Below, piece after piece: positions 7,099-16,700 of a DNA stretch of 34,529 nucleotides. This DNA is from Verrucomicrobiota bacterium (GTDB taxonomy: Bacteria; Verrucomicrobiota; Verrucomicrobiia; Limisphaerales; SIBE01). The translations under genes were made by a program, and so were the position numbers. Numbering within the stretch: the stretch's first letter is position 1; each line of letters begins with the position of its first letter. Below the pieces are notes generated by a model. It was given only the letters and a program-made list of their open reading frames with translations, searched no databases and was not told the origin of the DNA. The stretch lies in NCBI GenBank assembly GCA_016209525.1, contig JACQWK010000400.1:1-34529 (forward strand), written 5' to 3'.

Positions 7099-8529
7099 AT
7101 GAGCTCCCTGCTTCCACCCGAATTATCTGCGATCCTGCGCCAGACGCCTGAACTCCGGGAAGCGTATTTGGTCGGCGGATGCGTGCGGGACTGGCTCCTG
7201 GGCGTCTCCAACAAAGATTTCGATATTGAAGTGTTCGGCGTCGGCTACGACCGGCTCGTCGAAGCGCTTTCACGCTGGGGCAAAACTGATTTGGTTGGAA
7301 AATCCTTCGGCGTGGTCAAGGTCGCGACGCCAAGCGGCCTTGCCTTCGACGCCAGCATACCCCGTCGCGACTCCAAAACCGGGCCCGGACACAAGGGTTT
7401 CGACATAGCGTTCGACCCCGACATTACTCCGAAGGTCGCCGCGAGCCGCCGGGATTTCACGATCAACTCGTTGATGTTTCATCCGAGACGGGAGGAGGTT
7501 CTCGATTTCTACGGCGGCGTTGATGATTTGAAAAACCGGAGGCTGCGCCACACCAGCGAGGCGTTCACCGAAGATCCGTTGCGGGTGTTGAGAGGCATGC
7601 AATTTGCCGCGCGCTTTGCTCTGAAGGCCGCGAGTGAGACAGTCGCCTTGTGCCGGCGCATCAAGTCGGGCTATTCCGAACTGGCGGTCGAGCGTGTGCG
7701 CGACGAATGGCTCAAGTGGGCTGGCAAGAGCACGGTTCCATCGGCCGGGCTCAACTTCCTGGCCGCGACCGAGTGGATCGAGCACTTTCCGGAGCTCAAC
7801 GCGCTGCGCGGCGTTCGGCAAGATCCCCAGTGGCATCCGGAAGGAGACGTGTTCATCCATACGTGCCATTGCTGTGACGCTCTCGCCCGTTTGCCGGGCT
7901 GGCAAACGGCCGATCTGGAATCGCGGATCACGTGCATGCTCGCAGTCTTGGCGCATGATTTCGGAAAACCGGCGACCACCCAAATGGCGCCGAAAGATGG
8001 CCGGATGCGGATCGTTTCGCCGGGACACGAGGAAGCGGGCGGGCCGATCGCCGAGCGATTCCTGGAGCGAATCGATACGCCGAACGCCATCAAAGACAGA
8101 GTGGTTCCGCTGGTGACAAATCACTTGGCCCATCTGCAGCCGATCACGGATCGTTCCGTGCGCAGGCTGGCCAAGCGTCTGGAACCGGAAACCATCACCG
8201 GGCTTTGTCTCGTCATGACGGCTGATTCCATGGGACGCCCCCCCAGACCTGCAACTGTTCCGGAGAGCGTTCTGGAATTGCAGGCGAAAGCCGCGGCCTT
8301 GCAGGTTCAGCAGAGCGCGCCGAAACCCATCCTGATGGGCCGTCACTTGGTCGATCTTGGGGTTGCACCGGGACCGAAACTTGGAAACATCGTGAAGCAG
8401 GCTTACGAGGCGCAGCTCGAGGGTAAATTCTCCGATTTGAATCAGGCCTACACCTGGTTAATTGAGGAAGCAGACCTCGCATTGGCGCCAGCGGCGAGAG
8501 AGAAGGTCCGGTCGGTCCTTAATCGCTAA
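7099..8529 (+). CDS. cca: CCA tRNA nucleotidyltransferase / poly(A) polymerase family, with HD domain
   Basis: A 476-residue cytoplasmic enzyme that adds or repairs the 3' CCA end of tRNA. The nucleotidyltransferase head has GGCVRD (26-31) and the metal-binding pair D40/D42 in DFDIEV. RRDFTINSL (117-125) and DPLRVLRGMQFAARF (159-173) are the neck motifs that select CTP and ATP. A C-terminal HD-type phosphohydrolase domain has HPEGDVFIHT (246-255) and the HD pair at 286-287 in AVLAHDFGK, as in the bacterial multifunctional form. The length fits that form. The start is the first ATG with the family N-terminus right behind it; no strong Shine-Dalgarno sequence is seen. A large hairpin follows the TAA stop. 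A pure poly(A) polymerase cannot be excluded from sequence alone. Confidence 0.93.
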   Translation: MSSLLPPELSAILRQTPELREAYLVGGCVRDWLLGVSNKDFDIEVFGVGYDRLVEALSRWGKTDLVGKSFGVVKVATPSGLAFDASIPRRDSKTGPGHKGFDIAFDPDITPKVAASRRDFTINSLMFHPRREEVLDFYGGVDDLKNRRLRHTSEAFTEDPLRVLRGMQFAARFALKAASETVALCRRIKSGYSELAVERVRDEWLKWAGKSTVPSAGLNFLAATEWIEHFPELNALRGVRQDPQWHPEGDVFIHTCHCCDALARLPGWQTADLESRITCMLAVLAHDFGKPATTQMAPKDGRMRIVSPGHEEAGGPIAERFLERIDTPNAIKDRVVPLVTNHLAHLQPITDRSVRRLAKRLEPETITGLCLVMTADSMGRPPRPATVPESVLELQAKAAALQVQQSAPKPILMGRHLVDLGVAPGPKLGNIVKQAYEAQLEGKFSDLNQAYTWLIEEADLALAPAAREKVRSVLNR

Positions 8530-8541
8530 CTGCATCTATTC

Positions 8542-8621
8542 AGGTGGGGTGAGACTCCCGTCGAGCCCTGATTTTTTTGCCCGAACTAATATCAGGGCTC
8601 GACAGGAGTCTCGCCCCACCT
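8542..8621. repeat. Large inverted repeat after cca
   Basis: Two 31-nt arms (8542-8572 and 8591-8621), nearly perfect inverse copies, start AGGTGGGGTGAGACTCCCGT and are separated by an 18-nt loop that begins with seven Ts. It lies 12 bases after the cca stop. It could end transcription, but it also has the form of a small dispersed palindromic element. Confidence 0.65.
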
Positions 8622-8833
8622 TGAGGTTCAAGGAGAGCGGCAAGAAAGAGGCGGTCTTCGCCAATGGAGGTGTAGCATTCCGGGCGGATCTACGCATCAT
8701 CGCGAACGGGTTGGTCAGCGCGTGAATCAACTGAGGCGATGAAGATCGATTCCCTGTTGCCTCCAAAGAGACCGAACAGAGTGGGCCTCTTTGCGACTTC
8801 TACACCACGCAACTTCCCCAAAATTGTTGAAGT
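8622..8833. other. Intergenic stretch before giant gene 1
   Basis: No gene, RNA or repeat could be supported here. Short open frames on both strands show no family features. The promoter of the giant gene downstream must lie here or in the hairpin, but no convincing -35/-10 pair was found. Confidence 0.4.
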
Positions 8834-10729
8834 ATGAAAACCAGGACACTGGCTCGTAAACGCAGTGGCTCAGCCCGCCACGGAGGAAAGAATCTGTGTC
8901 GAATCGGAGGGTTTGAGCATGGAACAAAATGCATAAGAACCGGATTGCTGTCGCTGCTTTTGTGTTCCCTTCTGGTTCCCTTGGTGTGCGCGCAGCAAGC
9001 GCCCACCGTCACGGTCCAACCGCAGAGCCAAAGAGTCTGTCTGGGCGGACCGGTCACCTTGTCCGTTACCGCGACGGGTTCACCGCCGCTCAGTTACACC
9101 TGGCTCAAGGGCCTGGCCACAATCCCCGGTGCAACGAGTTCCAGACTCGAGTTCGCCAGTGTGCAAACCTCCGATGCAGGCGCCTATCGAGTGAGGGTCC
9201 AAAACGGTTCGGGCGCGGTGACCAGTGTCACTGCCACGTTGGAGGTCCTGACTGAGCCCAAGATCACCTTGCAACCCAAAAGCCAAACTGCCAACGAGGA
9301 GGCCGATGTCACATTCACGGTCTCGGTCATCATTTGTCGCGAGCCTGCGCAATACCAATGGAAGAAGAATCTGGTGCCGATCGCCGGCGCGACCGGTTCC
9401 AGCCTCTTGTTGCAGAATGTGCAATCCTCCGATGCAGGCAGTTTTCAGGTGGTGGTCACCGATGCCGCCGGGAAAAGCGCCACCAGTTCCGCGGCGGTGC
9501 TCAAGATCAACGCCGTCAATGACGCGCCGAGTTTCGACTTAGCCACCGAGACAGTGACGGTGGCCGAAGACGCCGGTCTGCAGCGGCTGGCCAACTTTGC
9601 CACCCACATCAGCTCCGGGCCGGCCGACGAATCGAAACAGACGGTCAGCTTCACGGTCTTCACGTCGAACCCTGCCTTTTATGCGGTCAAACCCACGATC
9701 AGCACCTCTGGCCTGTTGACTTTCCAGACTTCGGCCAACGTGAACGGCACCGACACACTCAGCGTGTTTTTGACCGACAACGGAGGCACGGCGTTCGGCG
9801 GCGTCAACCAATCGTCACCCAAAACCTTCGACCTCGTGGTCACAGCAGCAAATGATCCGCCAGAGATCAGCGGATTGGCGGCCGTGACGATCCACGAGGA
9901 CAGTGGCCCGTTGAACCTGGTTTTTACGGTGAGCGACGCGGATACGGCCCCGAATCTGATCACCGTCACTGCCAGTTCATCGAATCCGAGTCTGATTGCC
10001 AATCCAGTGCCGGTGACGGGCACTGGAGCGAACCGCGTGTTGACGCTCACACCGTTGGCCCATGCCAATGGCAAGGCGACGATCCGGGTCGTGGCGCAAG
10101 ACGATCAATCCGCCCAAACAAGTTTCGAGTTTGTGCTGACCGTCCTGCCGGTGAACGATGCGCCCAGTTTTACGCTGTCGAGCACGACGGTAACGCTGGC
10201 CGAGGATGCGCCATTGCAGACGGTGGCGAATTTTGCGACGCAGATCAGCAAGGGGCCGGCGGATGAAGCCGGGCAAAAGCTGACGTTCGTTGTGACGCCG
10301 ACCGACGAGACGCTCTTTGCCACGCAGCCGGCCATCAGCGAGGCCGGGGTCTTGAGTTTTAAACCGGCGCTGAACGCCAATGGAACCGTGAGTGTCAGCG
10401 TGTACCTGCTCGACAACGGCGGGACATCCCTTGGGGGCATCAACCGGAGCGCGCTGCGGAACTTCGACATTGTCTTCCCGCCGGGCAACGACGCGCCGGG
10501 GATCAGCGGGTTGACGGCCAAGACCATCAACGAGGACAGCAGCCCGTTGAATGTGGTCTTCATGGTGAGCGACGTGGATGCGGCGGCGAATCTGATTACC
10601 GTCACGGCTACTTCGTCGAATCCGAGTCTGATTGCCAATCCGGTGCCGGTGACGGGCACTGGAGCGAACCGAGTGTTGACGCTCACGCCGTTGGCGAACG
10701 CGAACGGCAAAGCGACGATTAAGGTGTAG
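8834..10729 (+). CDS. N-terminal part of giant secreted modular protein 1 (Ig-like and cadherin-like), ended by in-frame TAG
   Basis: A 631-codon frame with a long, basic N-region and a hydrophobic signal segment at about 37-53 (LLSLLLCSLLVPLVCA), so the product is exported. Residues about 57-140 and 141-228 are two Ig-like domains, each with a Trp (TWLKG, QWKKN) and a DAGxYxV/DAGSFxV signature. From about 229 on come cadherin-like modules with recurring NDAPSF and INEDS motifs. The frame stops at a TAG (10727-10729) in the middle of a module, and the same frame continues at once (10730 on) into the 3232-codon frame downstream. Within a paralogous module 636 bases upstream the matching codon is GTG (Val). 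This is therefore very probably the first part of a single gene covering 8834-20470, split by a nonsense mutation, a sequencing error or a readthrough codon. If the stop is real, only this part carries the export signal. Confidence 0.75.
   Translation: MKTRTLARKRSGSARHGGKNLCRIGGFEHGTKCIRTGLLSLLLCSLLVPLVCAQQAPTVTVQPQSQRVCLGGPVTLSVTATGSPPLSYTWLKGLATIPGATSSRLEFASVQTSDAGAYRVRVQNGSGAVTSVTATLEVLTEPKITLQPKSQTANEEADVTFTVSVIICREPAQYQWKKNLVPIAGATGSSLLLQNVQSSDAGSFQVVVTDAAGKSATSSAAVLKINAVNDAPSFDLATETVTVAEDAGLQRLANFATHISSGPADESKQTVSFTVFTSNPAFYAVKPTISTSGLLTFQTSANVNGTDTLSVFLTDNGGTAFGGVNQSSPKTFDLVVTAANDPPEISGLAAVTIHEDSGPLNLVFTVSDADTAPNLITVTASSSNPSLIANPVPVTGTGANRVLTLTPLAHANGKATIRVVAQDDQSAQTSFEFVLTVLPVNDAPSFTLSSTTVTLAEDAPLQTVANFATQISKGPADEAGQKLTFVVTPTDETLFATQPAISEAGVLSFKPALNANGTVSVSVYLLDNGGTSLGGINRSALRNFDIVFPPGNDAPGISGLTAKTINEDSSPLNVVFMVSDVDAAANLITVTATSSNPSLIANPVPVTGTGANRVLTLTPLANANGKATIKV
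10727..10729 (+). other. In-frame TAG codon interrupting giant gene 1
   Basis: The codon lies at position 632 of the 8834-20470 frame, inside a cadherin-like module. Upstream and downstream coding share the same frame with no shift, and the downstream residues AQDAQSGQTS match AQDDQSAQTS of the paralogous module. Confidence 0.85.
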
Positions 10730-10771
10730 GCGCAAGACGCACAATCCGGCCAGACGAGCGTCGAGATTTGC

Positions 10772-13700
10772 GTGACGGTCAATCCGGAGAACGATGCGCC
10801 CAGTTTCACGCTGGCGACCGACGTGGTGGTGGTTGCGAATGCTGCTTCCAAGAGCCTTGCGAATTTTGCTTTGAACCTGAGCACTGGGCCGCCGGACGAG
10901 TCAAGCCAGAAGCCGACGTTTGAATTGAGCAACAACAATCCGGCCTTTTTCGCGGTCCAACCGGCGATCAACGCCGCGGGCACGCTGACGTTCCAACCGG
11001 CGGCAACCGCAAGCGGCCGCGCGACGGTCACCGCGGTGTTGAAGGACAGCGGAGGCACATCGTTGGGCGGGATCAACCAGTCGCTGGCCCGAAGTTTCAG
11101 CGTCGTGATGCAGGGAGGCGCGCTCCCGACCTTAGGCGAACTGCTGAATTTGCAGTTGAACGTCAACACCATGATTCATCCCGGCGCGGCGGACTTGCGG
11201 ACGTTCGTGACCGACACCGATTCATCGCCGGCGACGATGCAGTTCCGGATTGTGAATCTGAGTCAAATCAACGCGGCGTTGGGCCTGTCGGACGGGCAGA
11301 ACGGAGGCGTGGCGGGCACGCCGGTGGTGACGCTCGGGATGGACCCGGACAGCGGAACGTTCAAAGTCCGGCCTGGCCCAGGATCTCTGGACAACACGAT
11401 CCATGTGCATCCGAGGAAAGACTTCGTCGGCTCGGCCACCGTGACCATCGAGGCTCGTGATGAGCAAGCCAATGTGTCCAATCAGCGATCCTTCACGGTG
11501 ACGGTCCTGCAGCCGCAGACCGCGCCAAGATTCAACTGGGTTCGATCAGCCGGAGGAACTGACAGTGACTGGGGAATGGGTATTGCCGTGGACGGGCTCG
11601 GCAACCGTTACGTGTCAGGCTTCTTCAGCGGCAGCATTGCCTTCGACCCAACTACGACTTTAACCAGTTTTGGAGCTTCGGACGTCTTCGTGGCGAAGTA
11701 CGACATGAACGGCAACCTGAGTTGGGCCAAACAAGCCGGAGGAACCGACATGGACTCTGGCGGTGGCATTGCCGTGGACTCGGGGGGCAACAGTTTCGTC
11801 ACCGGATCGTTTTCCGGCAGCGCCTCCTTCGGGAGTATGCCCCTGACAAGCGCAGGCGCATCGGACTTATTCGTGTGCAAGTACGACACTGATGGGAACG
11901 TGCTTTGGGTCCAGCAAGCCGGAGGAACTGGCTATGCCGGCGCATTTGCTATTGCTGTGGACGCGGTTGGCAACAGTTACGTGGCCGGATCGTTTTCGGG
12001 CAGCGTCACCTTCGGCGACACGACCGTCACGAGCGCAGGGGAGGAGGACATTTTCGTCGCCAAATACGGCAGCGACGGCAACTCGGTTTGGGTTAGGCAA
12101 GCCGGAGGAAGCAGCCAGGATAATGGCTTTAGCATTGCCGTGGATTCGGCTGGGAGCAGTTACGTCAGCGGCCGGTTTCGCGGCAGCGCCACTTTCGCCA
12201 ACACGACCCCCTCGACGATCCTCACGAGCCGAGGGGAAGATGACATCTTCGTGGCCAAGTTCGACAGCGGCGGGAACCTGCTTTGGGTCCAGCAAGCCGG
12301 AGGAAACGCCGCTGATAGCGGAGGCGGCATTGCCGTGGACTCGGCCGGCGACTGTTACGTGACCGGGACGTTTTCCGGGAGCGCCACTTTTGGCAGCAGC
12401 ACGACCCTGACGAGCGCAGGGGAGAGAGACATTTTCGCGGCCAAATATGACACCGCCGGAAGTTTCCTTCGCGTTAGACAAGCCGCAGGAACCGGCCCCG
12501 ATTGGGGCGGGGATATTGCCGTGGACTCGGCCCACAACAGTTACGTAATCGGCTCCTTTTCCGGCAGCGTCACTCTGGGGAACACGACCCTGACCAGCGC
12601 AGGGGATAAGGACGTTTTCGTGGCCGAGTTTGACCCCGACGGAAATGTGTTGTGGGCCAAGCGAGCCGGAGGAAGTGGCTTAGATGGCGGATTTGGCATT
12701 GCCGTGGACTCGGCGGGCAACGGTTACCTAACCGGTGTGTTTTCCGGCACCGCGGCCTTTGACGACACGCCGCTGACCAGCGCGGGACTGGAGGACATCT
12801 ATGTGGCGCAGATCGGCGCGAGTTCGACCGGCGGAAATAGCCCTCCTCAATTGGCCCCATTGCCGAACCTGCAATTGAACGTCAACACCACGATTCATCC
12901 CGGCGCGGCGGACTTGCGCACCTTTGTCACGGACGCCGATTCGTCGCTGGCGACGATGCAGTTTCGGATCGTGAATCTGAGTGAAATCAACTCGGCGTTC
13001 GGGTTGTCCGATGGCCAGAACGGAGGCGTGGCGGGCACGCCCGTTCTGACCATCGGGGACGACCCGGACAGTGGAACGTTCAAAGTCCGGCCTGGGACAG
13101 GGTCGCAAGACAACACCATCCATGTGCATCCGAGAAGAGACTTTGTCGGCTCGGCCACCGTGATCATTGAGGCTCGTGATGAGCAAGGCAATGTGTCCAA
13201 TCAACGATCCTTTACGGTGACCATGAATGTGCTGCCGGCGCTTGGCCTCAGCGACATTACGGTCACGGAGGGCAATTCAGGGACAGTGAACGCGACCTTC
13301 ACCGCGACACTCTCCCCTGCCAGCAGCCAAACGGTGACGGTGAATTATGCCACAGCGGACGGCACGGCGACCGCCGCCAATGGCGATTACGTCGTCAACT
13401 CCGGAATCCTGACCTTCGCGCCGAATGAAATCACCAGGGACATCACCGTCCTGGTCAACGGGGACGCCACCGTTGAGCCGAATGAAACTTTTTTTGTCAA
13501 CCTGAACAATCCGGTCAACGTGACGCTCGCTCGTACGCAAGGCGGAGGCACGATTCAGAACGATGACAACGGCGCAACTTACACCTTCACGACCTTGGCG
13601 GGATTGGCGGGAAGCCAAGGCAGCACGGACAGCACGGGCAGCGCGGCGCGGTTCTGGTATCCGTCTGGCGTTGCGGTGGACAGCGCTGGCCACGTCTTTG

Positions 13701-16700
13701 TCACCGATAGATGGAACCATACGATCCGAGAGATCACGTCGGCGGGAGTGGTAAGCACCTTGGCGGGATTGGTGGGAAGCAACGGCAGCGCGGACGGGAC
13801 GGGCAGCGCGGCACGGTTCTACGAACCGCAAGGCGTAGCGGTGGACAGCAGTGGCAACGTCTATGTCGGGGATACCTTCAACCACACGATCCGGAAAATC
13901 ACGCCAATGGGTGTAGTGAGCACGTTGGCGGGATTGGCGGGAAGCGACGGCAGCGCGGACGGGACAGGCAGCGCGGCGCGGTTCAACTGGCCGCAAGGCG
14001 TAGCGGTGGACTACAGTGGCTACGTCTATGTGGCAGATTACAATAACCACACGATCCGGAAAATCACGCCAGCGGGAGACGTGAGCACCTTGGCGGGATT
14101 GGCGGGGAGCTACGGCAGCGCGGACGGCCCAGGCAACGCGGCACGATTCAATCATCCGTATGGTGTGGCTGTGGACAGCAGTGGCCACGTCTATGTCGGA
14201 GGTTACGATAACCACACGATCCGGAAGATCACGCCGGCGGGAGAGGTGAGCACATTGGCGGGATTGGCGGGAAGCAGCGGCAGCGCGGATGGGATAGGGA
14301 GCGAGGCGCGGTTCTACCGACCGGTTGGCGTCGTGGTGGACAGCAGTGACAACGTCTATGTTGCCGATGCCTACAACTACACGATCCGGAAGATCACGCC
14401 GGCGGGAGCGGTGAGCACCTTGGCGGGATTGGCGGGAAGTGAAGGCAGTGCGGACGGGACGGGTGGCATGGCGCGGTTCTACTATCCTTCTGGCGTGGCG
14501 GTGGACAGCGGCGGCAACCTCTACGTCGCAGATACCGACAACCACACAATCCGGAAGGGAGTGCCGATTTGGTCGCCTTCACCCAGCCTGCCTGCGCTTT
14601 CCGTGGACGACGTGATCATCGCTGAGGGCAATTCGGGGACTGTCAGTGCTTTATTTGCTGTCAGCATGTTAGGAGCGAACGCTCAGACGGTGACGGTTCA
14701 TTACGCGACCGCCGATGGAACATCCGGAACCCACGCCACCGCTGGAGTCGATTACACCGCAGTCAGCGGCACATTGACCTGGAATCCTGGCGACACCTCG
14801 ACGAAAAATTTCACTGTCGCTATCATCGGTGAGACCACCGCTGAATCCGACGAGTATTTCGTGGTCAATTTGTCCAACCCGGTCAACGCCGCGGTTGCCC
14901 GTGCCCAAGGCCAGGGCACAATTCAGAATGATGACGGCGGCGGCGGACCCGTGTCTGATGCCTACACCTTCACGACCTTGGCGGGACTGGCAGGGAGCAC
15001 CGGCAGTGCGGACGGCGCGGGGAGTGTGGCGCGGTTCTGGGGGCCGAAGGGCGTAGCGGTGGACAGCGCGGGCAACGTGTACGTGGCGGACCAGTACAAC
15101 GATATCATTCGGAAAATCACACCAAATGGAACGGCGAGCACGCTGGCGGGCATGGCGGAAACCGCTGGCAGTGCGGACGGCATGGGGAGTGCGGCACGCT
15201 TCAATTATCCAAGCGACGTGGCCGTGAACGCTGGAGGTGATCTTTACGTGGCGGATTTCGGGAACCACACGATTCGGAAGATTACCCCTGTCGGGGTAGT
15301 GAGCACTTTCGCAGGATTGGCGGGAAGCGCTGGTAGTGCTGACGGCACCGGCAGTGCGGCGCGCTTTAATAATCCCGGTGGCTTGACTGTGGACAGCTCG
15401 GGCAACTTTTATGTGGCAGACACGAGCAACCGGACGATACGGAAGATCACCGTGGGCGGGCTGGTGAGCACACTGGCAGGTTCGGCGGGGAGTCCAGGCA
15501 GCACGGACGGGATGGGGAGCGCGGCAAGGTTTGAGGAACCGTATGGCGTGGCGGTGGACGCGGCAGGCAACGTGTATGTGGCGGATAGCGGCAACGACGC
15601 GATTCGAAAGATCACACCAACCGGGCTCGTGAGCACGCTCGCGGGCTCACCGGTGAGCAGTGGCAGCGCGGACGGGACGGTGAGCGCGGCGCGGTTTTGG
15701 GGGCCGAAGGGCGTCGCTGTGGACAGCGCGGGCAATGTGTATGCGGCGGATTGGCAGAACTACACGATCCGAAAGATAACTCCGACTGGGCTTGTGAGCA
15801 CGCTGGCAGGCGCGCCGTTGAGCAATGGGAGTGCGGACGGTCCGGCGAGTACCGCGAGGTTTTACTTTCCGTGGAGTGTGGCACTGGACAACGCAGGCAA
15901 TCTGTATGTGGGAGACAAGGGAAACAACACCATCCGAAAAGGCGTGCCTGGCTCAGCGCCTTTTCCCAATCTGACCTTGTCGATAAACGATGTCACCGTG
16001 ACCGAAGGCAATTCGGGAACGGCGATTGCGACCTTCATGGTGGCGCTCTCGTCGGCCAGCGCCCAGAGCGTGACGGTGAATTACGCCACGGCGGATGTGA
16101 CAGCGACTGCGCCCAGTGATTACACGTCCACCTCGGGCACTCTGACCTTCGCGCCGAACGAAATGACGAGGTTCATCACCGTCCAAGTCAACGGGGATGC
16201 AACTGTCGAACCGGACGAACATTTCCTCGTCAACCTCTCCAACCCGATCAACGCCACGATGGCGCGTGCCCAAGGCACAGGGACGATTCTCAATGATGAC
16301 GCCGCGCCGCCTTCCAACACGCCGCCTGTCATCCTAAACATTGCCGATCAAACAACCAACGAAGATACCCCGACGCCTTCGATTCCCTTCACGGTCAATG
16401 ACGCCGAAACCGCGGCAGAAAGCCTGATCGTGACGACCGTCTCCTCCAATCAGTCCTTGGTTTCGAACAACAATATCATCCTCGGCGGCACGGGAGAGAA
16501 CCGCAGCCTCGTCGCTGTCCCCTCTCTGAACCAGAACGGAACGGCGACAATCACGGTCACCGTTTCAGACGGAACGACCGCGAGCAGTGACAGCTTCGTG
16601 CTGGCGATCAACCCGGTGAACGACGCCCCGGCTGGAGCAAACCAGGCGATCTCGATCAACGAAGACACGAGCCACGCGTTCACCGCAGCGGACTTCGGGT

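Noticed and set aside
8238..8244. C7 tract in cca as a phase-variation site
   Set aside because: cca is a housekeeping gene, the run is short, and switching it off would be harmful; no further support is seen.
10730..10771. A frameshift next to the TAG in giant gene 1
   Set aside because: Reading through the TAG in the same frame gives residues matching the paralogous module with no gap, so the lesion is only the stop codon.
9977..11172. Long minus-strand open frames opposite giant gene 1 (for example 9977-10744 and 10105-11172)
   Set aside because: They mirror the repeats of the plus-strand gene, show no domain features of their own, and arise from GC-rich codon bias.
13277..14545. A 422-codon minus-strand frame opposite NHL block 1
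   Set aside because: Its product is a low-complexity repeat (RQSRQGAHRSRRRDLPDR) that is the shadow of the NHL units.
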